38,824 nt of DNA from Chromatiaceae bacterium (GTDB lineage Bacteria; Pseudomonadota; Gammaproteobacteria; Chromatiales; Chromatiaceae), in the NCBI GenBank assembly GCA_013426805.1, contig JACDZG010000067.1, forward strand, positions 1 through 38,824, given 5' to 3'. Position numbers and translations under genes: made by a program. Of the stretch, positions 16,375-25,630 are shown one piece after another (the first letter of the stretch is position 1; each line of letters opens with the position of its first letter). The notes below the pieces were generated by a model. That model was not told where the DNA came from. It saw nothing but the letters and a program-made list of their open reading frames with translations, and did no database searches.

Positions 16375-17289
16375 ATGTCCGTGCCTGAAGCCACTCATCG
16401 TCGCACTGGCCGCCGCGGCGCCCTGCGACTCTCCGCCAGTGTCGCGGCCCTGTGGCTGGGTTTGGGTGCCGGGCCCGCGGCGGCGGCGGTGATCGGCAGC
16501 TTTACCTGGAACTCCAACACGGCTGCTTACAACGCCTTTGCCGCGACTTGTCCGGGCGTTTCCGGCGGCGGCGCGGCGTGCACGGGCACAGAGCCGTCGT
16601 CCGGCTATACGACGACAGTCAACCGCTCGGACTCGAATGGCGGGGGGGCGTTCGGTTCCGGAACCATCTTCGGCTGGGGTACGAATATCGCAGGCGAGGC
16701 GTTGTTGAACAGCAAGCTGACCTGGATCAACGACGGGGCGGCCTTTACCCTCGATAGTATCAAGCTGACCTCCGTCCTGCCGGTGGGGACGGGCCTTCCC
16801 ACCAGCAACCCCGCCATCATCCCCGGTACGGGCACGGGCGCCGCCCCGGTCTGGGAGTGGGTGGGGCTGGACTTAGCCATGAACACGCTGATCGAGCAGT
16901 CGATGGTCGGGATCAGCATTGCCGGCGGCGCCGCAGTGACGGACCACCTGTTAGCCGGGGCCGGCGGTTGGTTCCCGGCTCCGAACTATCGGACGCAACA
17001 GACGCCGGTGGTGTTTACGACCGATGCGGCGCTGCCCAAGTTGCTGATCAATCCCGGTCAATGGCTCGATATCCGGATCTTCGAGAGCATCTGGAACGGC
17101 CGGGGGACTGGATCCATGGCGGAAGGACTGCCCGATTTGTTATTCGCGTCCATCACGATTGAAATATCCGGTACGCCGATCGGCAATGTACCGCTTCCAG
17201 GCACGCTTGCCCTCTTGGGCATTGGTATCGCGGCGCTACGGCTGCGCTCGGGGCAGCCGTTACGCGTGACACGCGGGTTACTCGCCTAA
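16375..17289 (+). CDS. PEP-CTERM-like exported protein
   Basis: A 304-residue protein with an N-terminal signal peptide (about residues 1-38, ending GPAAAA) and a C-terminal sorting signal of the PEP-CTERM/VPLPA type. The latter comprises V272-P-L-P-G, a hydrophobic helix (TLALLGIGIAAL) and a short basic tail. Such proteins are processed at the membrane by an exosortase, which is not in this window. The middle is rich in Gly, Thr, Asn and Ser, as in surface or matrix proteins; no enzymatic motif is visible. The start at 16375 is backed by GGAG eight bases upstream. Its stop shares bases with the stop of pilY1 on the other strand. Confidence 0.8.
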   Translation: MSVPEATHRRTGRRGALRLSASVAALWLGLGAGPAAAAVIGSFTWNSNTAAYNAFAATCPGVSGGGAACTGTEPSSGYTTTVNRSDSNGGGAFGSGTIFGWGTNIAGEALLNSKLTWINDGAAFTLDSIKLTSVLPVGTGLPTSNPAIIPGTGTGAAPVWEWVGLDLAMNTLIEQSMVGISIAGGAAVTDHLLAGAGGWFPAPNYRTQQTPVVFTTDAALPKLLINPGQWLDIRIFESIWNGRGTGSMAEGLPDLLFASITIEISGTPIGNVPLPGTLALLGIGIAALRLRSGQPLRVTRGLLA

Positions 17290-20200
17290 CGCAGTTGCTG
17301 CCAGACGCGCCAGGCCTGGATATCGGCGGCATTGATCAGTACCAGATCCCCTTCCGAGGTCGACACCACGGTGGTGATCCGGCCGGCGCCGTCGCCAAAG
17401 CTGGAGGGCGAGGAATAGATGCCGGTGCTCTTGCCGCCGGGCGTCAGGCGCACGCTGGTGCCCACCACCGGTTCGCCACTGATCGTCAGCAGGTCCGCCT
17501 CAGTGATGGACCCGTCGAGGTTGAAGTCGAAGGGCGTCAACCCAAGGCGGCTGCCATTGCGCACATCCAATGAATTGATCCAGCTATAGCCGCCGCCGAC
17601 GCATGGGTTGGTTTCCGGGACCAGGCTGACAAAGATGACCCGTCCGCCCTGCACCTCGGGTTCGGTCACGACCCTTTCACCCTTGTTGAGATTGGAGTTG
17701 GCTTCCTCTTCGATGTCGAAGTCAATGTACCAGCCCAAGTGAGTGGACCAGTCGATCAGGTTGGCCGAGCTGGTTCGGCCGCGGGTAACCTCCGTTGCCG
17801 CTGCGCTTTCATCCGCCTTCACGACGATCTCGGTTGTTGTGAACTCTTGCTGCAAGAGCCTGGTGCGCGCCACCGTGGCTTGGTCGTCCGAGCCGGTATC
17901 CCAGATGGCGTAGAAGCTCTGGACTTGCTGCCGATCGCGCGGATCATCATCGGAGTAGAGATATTGCCCGGTCCCGAACAGGACGAGTGTCCCCAGACCG
18001 AGCGGGTGGCGCGCGACGGCGACCGGCGACGTAATCGGCTGAGCGCTCCCGGCCGTTGTTCCGATCGTCGGTGCAACAGCGGAGAAGAGTGTACGGATCT
18101 CGTTGGTGCTGCTGCCCGTCAGGTCGAAGCGATAGACGTTACCGAACAGATCCGCCGCGTAGGCGAAGTCGGCGAGCAGGTCGCCATCCGTATGTACCGA
18201 GTCGGTGACGATGGTGGCCTGACCCAGGGCGTTTGAACGTCGCTCCTCGATATTGGCGATGTTCAGGGGGTCATCATTGCGCCCGACACCGGTCGAAAAT
18301 TTCTTGACCACCTTACCGGTATCGATCGCGATGACATAGAGCACGGCCTGACCACAGGCGTTCGCGTCGGTTTCATCGACATCCGGCGTGGTGTCATCGC
18401 ACCCGAGGTTGCGACTGCCGTCAGCCCTGTCGCTGTTGTAGCCGTTGCCGATGATGGCGACCCAGGTCGGCTCGGCGCCGCGTCCAATCAGCGAACCGCG
18501 CACGCGCACGATGGCGGGGCGCCCGAAGATGTTGCCGAGGTCTGGATCTCCCTGGATGACCGTCTCCGTCGTGGTCTGCCCACTGACAGTGGTCACGGTC
18601 TCGTCCCGGTCAATGAACTGCCAGTGATACAGCTGATCGGCAACAGTGTCGACTGTGGCCGCGGCCGCTGGGACAGTGGTTACGTCCAGGCTGTAGAGTC
18701 CTTGCGCGCCCTTACCCAGGGCGCCGATCAGCACCGTGTGCCAGCCGCCCTGACTGGCGGTCCCGAATCGTACGTCGCCGGTGGCGATTGGACCATCTAC
18801 ATAATTTTGGTGAACGTAGGGCTGTGTGCTCAACTTATTCAACCCCGGGACCTTCGTTCCTTCGACACGAGCCAGTTCCATGAGGACCGGCGGGATGAAG
18901 GCAAAGACCTCCTGCAAGGTGTCGGCAGCGAAGGCGTGCAGCATACCGTCATTGGCGCCGGCATAGACCAGCGGGGTGCGGTCCTGATGCGCTTGCTTGA
19001 AGCCGGTGGCGCCCTGGTACCCCGGTGCGTTGTAAAAATAGGCCGGCGCTCCAACCAGGACGGGTGCCGCATTGATGAAATCACCGAGCAGGTTGGTACA
19101 AAAGGGCTCAGAGCAAGAGCAAGGCGGCGTAGGGCAAAGCGTGGCGCGTTTGCGAAACTGTGGGGTCGCCCCATCGACCTCGTGGGTCCGATCACCCGCC
19201 ACGTAGGCCAGGCGTAACTGGGCGGTGGTGATGTCACCATCGTCCGCGAGGAAGTCGAGTTTCTGGGTGCTCGTCAAATTGTCCCAGGTGAAGGCCTTTC
19301 CAGTGCCATTGGCGGCGGTGAAGATGCGTCGGTTGTCAGGTAACAACTCCCGCATGGCGTGCGCGGCTGACTGATAATATTGTCCCGTGGACGGGTCCTG
19401 GCACAGTTGTCCGGGGTGTATGTCCAGCGTGGGACAGGGTTCCTTCCCCAGGCCGGCAGACACCTGGTAGGAGCGGATATCACCGCTCCAGTCCGCGGAG
19501 TTGAGTCGGGCCTGATAGACGACATCCTCGCTTGCGGTGGCGCCGGTGTTGACGGCCGCGGCGGCGGCGGAACTGTCTTTCTCTGATGTGCCCGGGTCCA
19601 GTGCTTCGCGGAAGGCCTTGATCAGTGTTGTCGGATCACCCGCGCTCAGATAGCCGCCCCGGCCATTGATCCCGGCGTGCCAACTGTCGTCGATCTTGAC
19701 GGGACTGGGAACCAGATTTGCATTTGGTGAGGCCGCTGTGCCGCCGATGGCATTCCAATTCCCAGGAAATCCATTGAGTTGCACTGTGCCGCTGGAGCCG
19801 CCATAGGTCCAGGATCCGCCAGGATAGTTCACATTTCCGCCGACTCCGAGGCCGATGACGGTCGTGTTGACGTGCTGCCAATCGGCCGGGTCATTTTGGT
19901 AATTCCAAAAAAACTCTACCGGTGTCTCGGTGCTGAGTTTCTGAACGCGCGGCGGCGGAATGGGTACCTGGTTCGGCGCCGCCGGGTCATTGCTGCCGGT
20001 GCGTAAGTCGGTAATCCATGATGTGAAGACCACGTCGGCCAGCATTCCTGTGTTCCCGTCGGCGAAGATTCTGGCATAGCCCAGGGTTGGGTTATATGTT
20101 GGCGATGCGAGGCCGGCTGTCGTCACCGCAGCCGAGTTCACTGGCAGCGGTGTCGACGTGGCGTCATTGTTTCCCAACCAGAGTTGCGGATCGCCGTCGG

Positions 20201-21596
20201 TGTGTTCGGTCGGGGGTGCCAGGCCTATGAAGCCGCTAGCTTCAACTACCGACGATACCCGAATCCAATCTTCCCAGTAGCCGTCTGTAAACATAACATG
20301 TTTATTTGTGCGGCATCCCCACAGCGGATTCGTCGTCCCATCGGGCACTGGTCGCGGGTTGTCAAGATAGGCCGTATCACTGCGGAAAAATTCATGGACG
20401 CGCGCGGCGGCGCTCACCAAGTTGGTCTTGGAATCCGCACGCTGGGCAAAGAGCCAAGTGAAAAAAGTGTTCTGATTATCGCGATAGGGTAGAAACCGAT
20501 CTTTCAGCTCAATGAATGCCAGGGTATCGGCGGTATATTGACCCATCGCGCGGAGGTCCTGATAGCTAAACCGTACTTTTTCCGAATAACCATCTAACGC
20601 CTGTGGCAGCACTGTTTGCAGCGTGAGGAAGCGCGTTCGATAATAGCTGAACCAGTTGGCGAAATTCCGCTTGGCGAGGGCGCCGGCGTCGGTTATGTAG
20701 GGGTCTAGGGTGTTCTTATTGAGTAGCCGTTCACGCTCTTCCTGGACTGTCGTGGTGACGTCTTCCCATGCCCCGATTTTCTCGTCGACTTTCTTGTCGG
20801 GGTTCCACTTGTAGATCTTGCCGTGGTCATCGTCACTGCCAACCACCACCCGCTCCAGGCAAGCAATGTCTTCAATCTTGTAATCGACCGCTTTCTTGGC
20901 TTCCGGGTTGATGCCTGTACACGCAGTATCGCTTTGTTTCAGCCGATAATAGACGGCCGGGCAGTCCTTGGTGACGACCATGCAGCGCCAAGCCCATTCC
21001 TGGCCGTGCAGGAACTTGTTCTTACTCTCGGGGCGTGCTGGATATTCGGAATGCCCAATATCCGCAGCGTATACGTTCTTGATGGCGGCAGCGGTCGCTG
21101 CCGTCAGATCGGCACAGGCGTCACTTCCGGTATTCATCAGATTCCATGTCGGGGCAAACTGTTCTCCCAGGTTGAGCTTACAGGTGGAATGAAAAGCATC
21201 GACCAGTGCCTTATCGAACTCGGCATTGCCGAACGAGGAACCGTCCGCGTACAAAGGCGGCAAGTAGGTCTGTGCCGGATCGTAGTACTGCCGGTTGGTC
21301 AACGACGAAATGTCGCGCGCATCGAATTGCGGGTAGGCGTCACCCGTTGGCCCCCAGATCTTTTCCGGCAGAAAGGCCTGATTCATGCTGTTCGAATCAT
21401 CGATCGTCAGGATCACATTCGGGTCCGCGCCGGACAGCAAGAACATCGGGATCCCGGCGATCTCGGGCAGGTCGTCCGAAGCGGCGCCTCCGGCCCAGAT
21501 CGTGACCAGACAGAGCAGCGCGCCGCGCCACCCGGGCGGACCGCGGCGGCGCGGTCGCGAGGTCGGGCAGGAACTAAAAAGCCGTTGATTACACAT
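17286..21596 (-). CDS. pilY1: Type IV pilus tip adhesin PilY1
   Basis: A 1436-residue secreted adhesin of the PilC/PilY1 family, involved in pilus extension, surface sensing and adhesion. A signal sequence (GALLCLVTIWAGGAAS) lies near the N-terminus. The von Willebrand-like region begins with a MIDAS-type D66-D-S-N-S70. The C-terminal half carries the PilY1 beta-propeller, with segments such as FIPPVL, YVDGPI and VAIIGNGYNS. An EF-hand-like calcium loop (DFNLDGSITEADLL) lies near residue 1360. Start ATG 21596 has GGAGG seven bases ahead; a longer frame to 21923 lies within pilX. It is the last gene of the pilVWXY1 operon and overlaps the PEP-CTERM gene tail to tail. Confidence 0.93.
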   Translation of the reverse strand: MCNQRLFSSCPTSRPRRRGPPGWRGALLCLVTIWAGGAASDDLPEIAGIPMFLLSGADPNVILTIDDSNSMNQAFLPEKIWGPTGDAYPQFDARDISSLTNRQYYDPAQTYLPPLYADGSSFGNAEFDKALVDAFHSTCKLNLGEQFAPTWNLMNTGSDACADLTAATAAAIKNVYAADIGHSEYPARPESKNKFLHGQEWAWRCMVVTKDCPAVYYRLKQSDTACTGINPEAKKAVDYKIEDIACLERVVVGSDDDHGKIYKWNPDKKVDEKIGAWEDVTTTVQEERERLLNKNTLDPYITDAGALAKRNFANWFSYYRTRFLTLQTVLPQALDGYSEKVRFSYQDLRAMGQYTADTLAFIELKDRFLPYRDNQNTFFTWLFAQRADSKTNLVSAAARVHEFFRSDTAYLDNPRPVPDGTTNPLWGCRTNKHVMFTDGYWEDWIRVSSVVEASGFIGLAPPTEHTDGDPQLWLGNNDATSTPLPVNSAAVTTAGLASPTYNPTLGYARIFADGNTGMLADVVFTSWITDLRTGSNDPAAPNQVPIPPPRVQKLSTETPVEFFWNYQNDPADWQHVNTTVIGLGVGGNVNYPGGSWTYGGSSGTVQLNGFPGNWNAIGGTAASPNANLVPSPVKIDDSWHAGINGRGGYLSAGDPTTLIKAFREALDPGTSEKDSSAAAAAVNTGATASEDVVYQARLNSADWSGDIRSYQVSAGLGKEPCPTLDIHPGQLCQDPSTGQYYQSAAHAMRELLPDNRRIFTAANGTGKAFTWDNLTSTQKLDFLADDGDITTAQLRLAYVAGDRTHEVDGATPQFRKRATLCPTPPCSCSEPFCTNLLGDFINAAPVLVGAPAYFYNAPGYQGATGFKQAHQDRTPLVYAGANDGMLHAFAADTLQEVFAFIPPVLMELARVEGTKVPGLNKLSTQPYVHQNYVDGPIATGDVRFGTASQGGWHTVLIGALGKGAQGLYSLDVTTVPAAAATVDTVADQLYHWQFIDRDETVTTVSGQTTTETVIQGDPDLGNIFGRPAIVRVRGSLIGRGAEPTWVAIIGNGYNSDRADGSRNLGCDDTTPDVDETDANACGQAVLYVIAIDTGKVVKKFSTGVGRNDDPLNIANIEERRSNALGQATIVTDSVHTDGDLLADFAYAADLFGNVYRFDLTGSSTNEIRTLFSAVAPTIGTTAGSAQPITSPVAVARHPLGLGTLVLFGTGQYLYSDDDPRDRQQVQSFYAIWDTGSDDQATVARTRLLQQEFTTTEIVVKADESAAATEVTRGRTSSANLIDWSTHLGWYIDFDIEEEANSNLNKGERVVTEPEVQGGRVIFVSLVPETNPCVGGGYSWINSLDVRNGSRLGLTPFDFNLDGSITEADLLTISGEPVVGTSVRLTPGGKSTGIYSSPSSFGDGAGRITTVVSTSEGDLVLINAADIQAWRVWQQLR

Positions 21597-21625
21597 GATT
21601 TGATCCTCCGAACCAGTCATCGCGG

Positions 21626-22336
21626 TCACGGAAAGAGTTTGGTGATGGTGGACTGCAACACCGCCCGGGAGTTGGTGCCGGGGTCGAACCCGACCGCCGC
21701 GACGGTGAAAAAGTGATAGCCTTTGCGTTTGGCCGCATCCTCGAACTCCAGCGGCTGGGCATAGCGGGACTCGATCACGAAATGCGGCTCGACTGCCGTT
21801 GCATTCATGCTCCAGTCGACGTCGTCCAAGACGCTCATGGCCTTGCCATCGAGTGTCTCGCCCGTCGCGTCGGGATCGAAGTCCTTCCAGGACGCAATGA
21901 TGTCTGCAATGGTGGAAGCGCAACTGGTATCCGATACCTGGCAGCCCGGCCAGATGTGCGCGCTCCCGCTCGTGCTGACCGCGGGCGGCGCTCGCAGCAA
22001 CGCCAGGTAACTCAGCGCGGCTTGCATGCCGGCTTCCGCCGCATGGAAGGCGGTGTTTTGTTGTTTCGACTGGCCGGCCATCAGTTCCTCGAGAACGGAT
22101 GTTTGCATACTATTCAACCCCAACAACATCATCACGACCAGGATCAGCAAACCGACCACCAACACGGTGCCCTGCTCACGGGATGCCGGTAACCGGAAGT
22201 GATCCCTGTCGTTGTTGGTTTTTCGTTTATCCCTGCCGCAGGTGATGCCGCCGCAGGAATGGTGATCAACGCCGGACGCGGCGGTTCGCCGCCGGTTGAC
22301 GGCTGAACGTTGCGCTTGATGGTAGGGCCAGAACAT
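21626..22336 (-). CDS. pilX: Type IV pilus minor pilin PilX-like
   Basis: The hydrophobic pilin helix follows a Gly at the cleavage site (SREQG | TVLVVGLLILVVMMLLGLNSM), and a soluble domain with one likely disulfide (CQVSDTSC) comes after. The chain is 236 residues if begun at ATG 22336, 13 bases after the pilW stop. That start gives an unusually long 56-residue leader. The segment just before the helix (KRKTNNDRDHFRLPASREQG) looks like a normal leader, but no ATG, GTG or TTG precedes it in frame closer than 22336. The start is therefore uncertain. It lies between pilW and pilY1, the usual place of pilX. Confidence 0.8.
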   Translation of the reverse strand: MFWPYHQAQRSAVNRRRTAASGVDHHSCGGITCGRDKRKTNNDRDHFRLPASREQGTVLVVGLLILVVMMLLGLNSMQTSVLEELMAGQSKQQNTAFHAAEAGMQAALSYLALLRAPPAVSTSGSAHIWPGCQVSDTSCASTIADIIASWKDFDPDATGETLDGKAMSVLDDVDWSMNATAVEPHFVIESRYAQPLEFEDAAKRKGYHFFTVAAVGFDPGTNSRAVLQSTITKLFP

Positions 22337-22348
22337 CGGGGTCGCTCT

Positions 22349-23626
22349 TCAGGGTGAAGCATACCAGGGGGCACGCGATCGAATCGCCACCGTCGTATTG
22401 AAGGTTTCATACAAGCGCCGGTCGCTGGCCAGACCCTGGCCCAAGCCGCGCGTGCTGTTGCGTACGGCCTGCGATGGCGGTGCGTTTTTCGTGCGGACCT
22501 CGTCATCGCTGGTTACCAGCAATTCGATCCGCGCGCTGTGCACGCGGTCCCAGAGTTTATCTCCCGTCACCGTACTGGCCGGCTCGCTGAACCGGGCCGC
22601 GCCGTCTTGACCGTCGAAGGTAACGCGCAAATCGGCCACATCCATGGTCAGCGACTGGGTATCCGCCTCTGAAGTCGACCAGCGACACAACGATGGTCGG
22701 TAGGTTGCCGGGTCCGTCGTGCACTTGCCGACATTCGCGTCAACTTGGAGGCTGCCCTCTTTCTGGTTTACGCAGCAGATAAAATATACTCTGAAATCGA
22801 AAGGAAAGACCCGCGCGCGGATCGACTTGCTGACACCCAGTGTGCTCCCCTGTAACTGGTTCAGCGCCTTGTTTTTGGTTGAGTCGAGTGGGAGTGTCGT
22901 CAGGCTCGCGCTCGGGGTGCTCGACACGGCAAATAGATCCGTTGTTTCGCAGTCGGTGATCAGCGCCAAAGCGCCGGCCGTGAGACCTGCCGACGCGATA
23001 TCCGCTGCGGCGGTCCCGTCGATGAATGTGATAGGTTCATTGAGGACATCCTGAAGCGCGGCGGGGGTCGTTTCCTCAATCGTGCGATTCTGTGTATAAA
23101 AACCTTCGCCGAACGTGCCCCAGGAGACCAGCACATCACCGCGCAGCCAGCGCTTGCCTACCATGGTCCGTGCCAACGCGGGGAGACCGGTCAGCGCGTC
23201 GTAGGCGCCACCAGGTGTGGCCGATGGGCTGTAGCCGAGCGGCTCTTTGGTACCGATCCTTGCATCTCCGGTGCAGTTGTCGACATCAGCCAGCAGCGAA
23301 CAGGCCAAAACGTTGAGTGTCCCGTCGATTTCCTCGTGGGCGATGTTGCGGCAAGCGCCGCTGCGGCTGGGACGCAGTTCGCGTGCCAGGTACTGCATGG
23401 CAAAGCGGCCGTTTTCCTGGGTCCGGGCTTGCGCCTCCGCCAGCCGATAGGCGGCACGGGCGGAGGCGAGCACCTGAATGATTCCGGCGAGCAGGAACAG
23501 ACCGAGCGCCAGTGCGATCAGGATTTCGATCAGCGATAGTCCGCGCGGGGACCGCGGCGAGCAACCGCGCCGTGCCCTTGAGCGGTCCGGTCGATCGACC
23601 AGCACAGTTCGGGGAGGGTGAATCAT
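22349..23626 (-). CDS. pilW: Type IV pilus minor pilin PilW
   Basis: A class III signal of type IV pilins is present: a basic leader, then the cleavage site R-G | L-S-L-I-E with Glu at +5 and the hydrophobic helix (ILIALALGLFLLAGIIQVL). The protein is about 425 residues, at the large end for PilW. The downstream motif NGRFAMQYLARELR is typical of the family. PilW primes pilus assembly with PilV, PilX and PilY1 at the inner membrane. ATG 23626 is preferred (GGGG eight bases upstream); a GTG two codons earlier at 23632 is also possible. Confidence 0.88.
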   Translation of the reverse strand: MIHPPRTVLVDRPDRSRARRGCSPRSPRGLSLIEILIALALGLFLLAGIIQVLASARAAYRLAEAQARTQENGRFAMQYLARELRPSRSGACRNIAHEEIDGTLNVLACSLLADVDNCTGDARIGTKEPLGYSPSATPGGAYDALTGLPALARTMVGKRWLRGDVLVSWGTFGEGFYTQNRTIEETTPAALQDVLNEPITFIDGTAAADIASAGLTAGALALITDCETTDLFAVSSTPSASLTTLPLDSTKNKALNQLQGSTLGVSKSIRARVFPFDFRVYFICCVNQKEGSLQVDANVGKCTTDPATYRPSLCRWSTSEADTQSLTMDVADLRVTFDGQDGAARFSEPASTVTGDKLWDRVHSARIELLVTSDDEVRTKNAPPSQAVRNSTRGLGQGLASDRRLYETFNTTVAIRSRAPWYASP

Positions 23627-23695
23627 CTGCACAGCCCCAAGGTGGACATCAGGATGCGGCGCGGTCTGTGGGCGGTTGAACAGCGGCTGCGCGTG

Positions 23696-24343
23696 CTAAG
23701 GGACTGGCAGGCGCGTGCAGACGCGAAAGGCGGTGTTGAGCGGCGTATTGCTCCGCGGATCACTTCGTGAGTCATCCCAGCGGACGAGGATCTCGCAGTT
23801 TCCGTCACCGCAGTCCCCGCCAGTCTCGCAATTGATTTCCATCGCATTGTCTGAGTTCCTGTCAAGCCCATCCACCGCTTTCGATGCCGCGCCTGGTCGC
23901 GGCACTGGTAGCCCCAGCGCGCAGAAATCCCGCTTCCATCGGCTGGTTGGCGTTGCTTCCTCGTCGTTTTCACCTTCGGCCTCGCTGCAGGTGCCTTGAG
24001 CGATGGACGCCTGTAAGTCCGTGAGCAGCGCACTGGGGTCCGCACGCACCCGATCGATCAGATCGGCAATGGCAAAGCTCGCAACACTGCGAAATCGGCT
24101 GCTGTCGTTGGATTTTAAAACAGAGACTTGCAAGGCGGCGATTCCGAGCAGTCCGACCGCGAGCACGATGACCGCGACCAGGACTTCCAGGAGTGAAAAT
24201 CCTTGGCTGTAAGGGATCGGCTCAGGCGGATGTCGGAACGGACGTGCGGGCCGCTGGTTCCCCCAGGAAGACGGTCGCGACGACGCGGCAACGGGCAGGT
24301 TGCCGACGGCGTAGCGCAATACGGTCTCTGGGCGGTTCGACAT
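23696..24343 (-). CDS. pilV: Type IV pilus minor pilin PilV
   Basis: A 215-residue pseudopilin with the cleavage site Q-G | F-S-L-L-E and a hydrophobic helix (VLVAVIVLAVGLLGIAALQV) typical of PilV. A soluble domain with several cysteines follows (CSEAEGE, DFCALG, CETGGDCGDGNC). The leader before the cleavage site is long (about 47 residues), so the true start could be further downstream, but ATG 24343 and ATG 24349 are the available starts. It is the first gene of the operon. The fimT/fimU and pilE genes that often flank this cluster are absent from the window. Confidence 0.85.
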   Translation of the reverse strand: MSNRPETVLRYAVGNLPVAASSRPSSWGNQRPARPFRHPPEPIPYSQGFSLLEVLVAVIVLAVGLLGIAALQVSVLKSNDSSRFRSVASFAIADLIDRVRADPSALLTDLQASIAQGTCSEAEGENDEEATPTSRWKRDFCALGLPVPRPGAASKAVDGLDRNSDNAMEINCETGGDCGDGNCEILVRWDDSRSDPRSNTPLNTAFRVCTRLPVP

Positions 24344-24475
24344 CACCATCGTCCGTTTTGGATCTGGAGAAAGTCAGGGAATATTTTTCTTATCATAACT
24401 CTACCTCAATCCGTCAGGCTGCGGATCCGATTTCCGACGACCGTTCACGAAATTCGGACGGGCAGCGCGGACGCC

Positions 24476-24542
24476 TTAGGTGCTTAGGTGATTTCCTGGA
24501 AAGGATCTACTGGCGTGCGGGGGCGACTGAAGTCGCCCCTAC
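24476..24542. repeat. REP-like palindrome with adjoining repeat tail
   Basis: The palindrome at 24520-24539 (GGGGCGACT-GA-AGTCGCCCC, followed by TAC) matches that at 15096-15115. About 25 bases upstream, CTTAGGTGATTTCC (24483-24496) resembles the inner arms of the element at 35.6-35.8 kb, which links the two repeat families. The region 24350-24865 (516 bp) contains no convincing gene. It presumably also contains the pilV promoter near an AT-rich stretch at about 24370-24410. Confidence 0.6.
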
Positions 24543-24757
24543 AGTCGTCCCTACAGCCCTACGGATCTTGCAAGCATACAAAGATAGTCGGCCGGGCATC
24601 GCCTTAAGCCTCGACTCAGCCAACGGCGGTTGGGTCGATCAAGGGCGAAAGGCTGATTTTTTCGCTGCTCTTGATAGAGTATACAGCGGTAGGCGGTGAT
24701 CTTGTGTGAACCAGGACGCGCGCCGACGATTACGGCCTGCCGAGACGCCGACCGACT

Positions 24758-24785
24758 GGAGTCCAAGGCTTCAGCCTTGGACTCC
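24758..24785. repeat. Perfect 13-bp stem palindrome downstream of tRNA-Ser
   Basis: GGAGTCCAAGGCT and its exact complement are separated by two bases (TC). It lies about 80 bases beyond the 3' end of tRNA-Ser. It could end the tRNA transcript or be another short intergenic palindrome. No T-run follows on the minus strand. Confidence 0.6.
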
Positions 24786-24865
24786 AAATGCGCATCGCTG
24801 GCCGGAACGTTGCTAAAGACCGGGAGGAGGTTCGGTTGGGTAGGGGGTACCCGCATCAACAAAAT

Positions 24866-24956
24866 TGGCGGAGAGAGAGGGATTCGAACCCTCGATGGGC
24901 TTTTGACCCATACTCCCTTAGCAGGGGAGCGCCTTCAGCCGCTCGGCCATCTCTCC
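24866..24956 (-). tRNA. serX: tRNA-Ser (anticodon GCU)
   Basis: A 91-base tRNA with a 7-bp acceptor stem (GGAGAGA / TCTCTCC), discriminator G and encoded CCA. The T-arm holds GGTTCGAATCC, and there is a long variable arm typical of serine tRNAs. The anticodon loop CTGCTAA gives anticodon GCU (complement of 24920-24922), reading AGC and AGU codons. It lies directly downstream of csrA, a position kept in many gammaproteobacteria. Confidence 0.95.
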
Positions 24957-25147
24957 AAAAACTCTTCAACACGATCCCCACGCGCGTTACGACCAGCGGC
25001 GGGGGTCTGTCTTGCCGCCTCCTTGTCGGAGAAGGTCCCTGCGGTCGACGGTGAATTCCAGAAGATCGGAACCATCGTCAACCGAGCTAAGTCGGACTCG
25101 CAAGATACGAGTCCGACATTATAGCGCGGTCAGAGTCCGCTTACCAG

Positions 25148-25372
25148 TTACTCCGGTGCGGCGGCCTCGTCGTTGGTGCCGGGCGCGGGCCCGTGACCAG
25201 CTTCCGCTTGCTCACGTTTGATGCGTTCGTAGATCTCCTCGCGATGCACGGCGACGTCCCGCGGGGCGTTTACGCCGATGCGGACTTGGTTGCCTTTTAC
25301 GCCAAGGACTGTCACGGTGACTTCGTCACCAATCATAAGGGTCTCGCCGACCCGGCGGGTCAAGATCAACAT
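25148..25372 (-). CDS. csrA: Carbon storage regulator CsrA
   Basis: A small RNA-binding dimer that controls translation and stability of target mRNAs by binding GGA motifs. The 74-residue protein starts [20 protein letters not shown], the CsrA hallmark. It continues with [22 protein letters not shown], which contains the RNA-binding strand and helix; the Pro/Ala-rich tail is variable. A GGGAGAAAG site lies just upstream of ATG 25372 and could itself be a CsrA target. An upstream open stretch (to 25480) is ignored because the CsrA N-terminus is invariant. It lies between lysC and tRNA-Ser, as in relatives. Confidence 0.97.
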   Translation of the reverse strand: MLILTRRVGETLMIGDEVTVTVLGVKGNQVRIGVNAPRDVAVHREEIYERIKREQAEAGHGPAPGTNDEAAAPE

Positions 25373-25507
25373 CGTTGCTTTCTCCCTTCGTTCCTTTATC
25401 CGACATACGTGGCGCGCCCGGACGTAACCGCGGCAATCATCCGCGCCCGGTTGCGCGGGCACCAACCACACCCAGACCAAGCAGGGGGCGCACTACCCCC
25501 ACTCGGG

Positions 25508-25536
25508 ATTCTAACAACAGCTTAGGCTGAGCCCAA
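25508..25536 (-). promoter_or_regulatory. Possible sigma-70 promoter of csrA
   Basis: On the minus strand TTGGGC (25536-25531) is spaced 17 bases from TAGAAT (25513-25508). The -10 matches the consensus at five of six positions, the -35 at only three. It lies about 135 bases before the csrA start in the 258-bp lysC-csrA gap, so csrA could be transcribed independently of lysC. Confidence 0.4.
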
Positions 25537-25630
25537 GCGTTTGCTGCAATTCCATGACAGCTCTTCGCCAGCTAGATTATTTTAGGCCATGAAAGCGTGA
25601 CACGTTGCCCGCACCGCCCTCGCCAACGGC

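Noticed and set aside
24193..24699. Open frame in the region upstream of pilV
   Set aside because: It crosses a REP palindrome and overlaps the pilV start; the composition is not protein-like.
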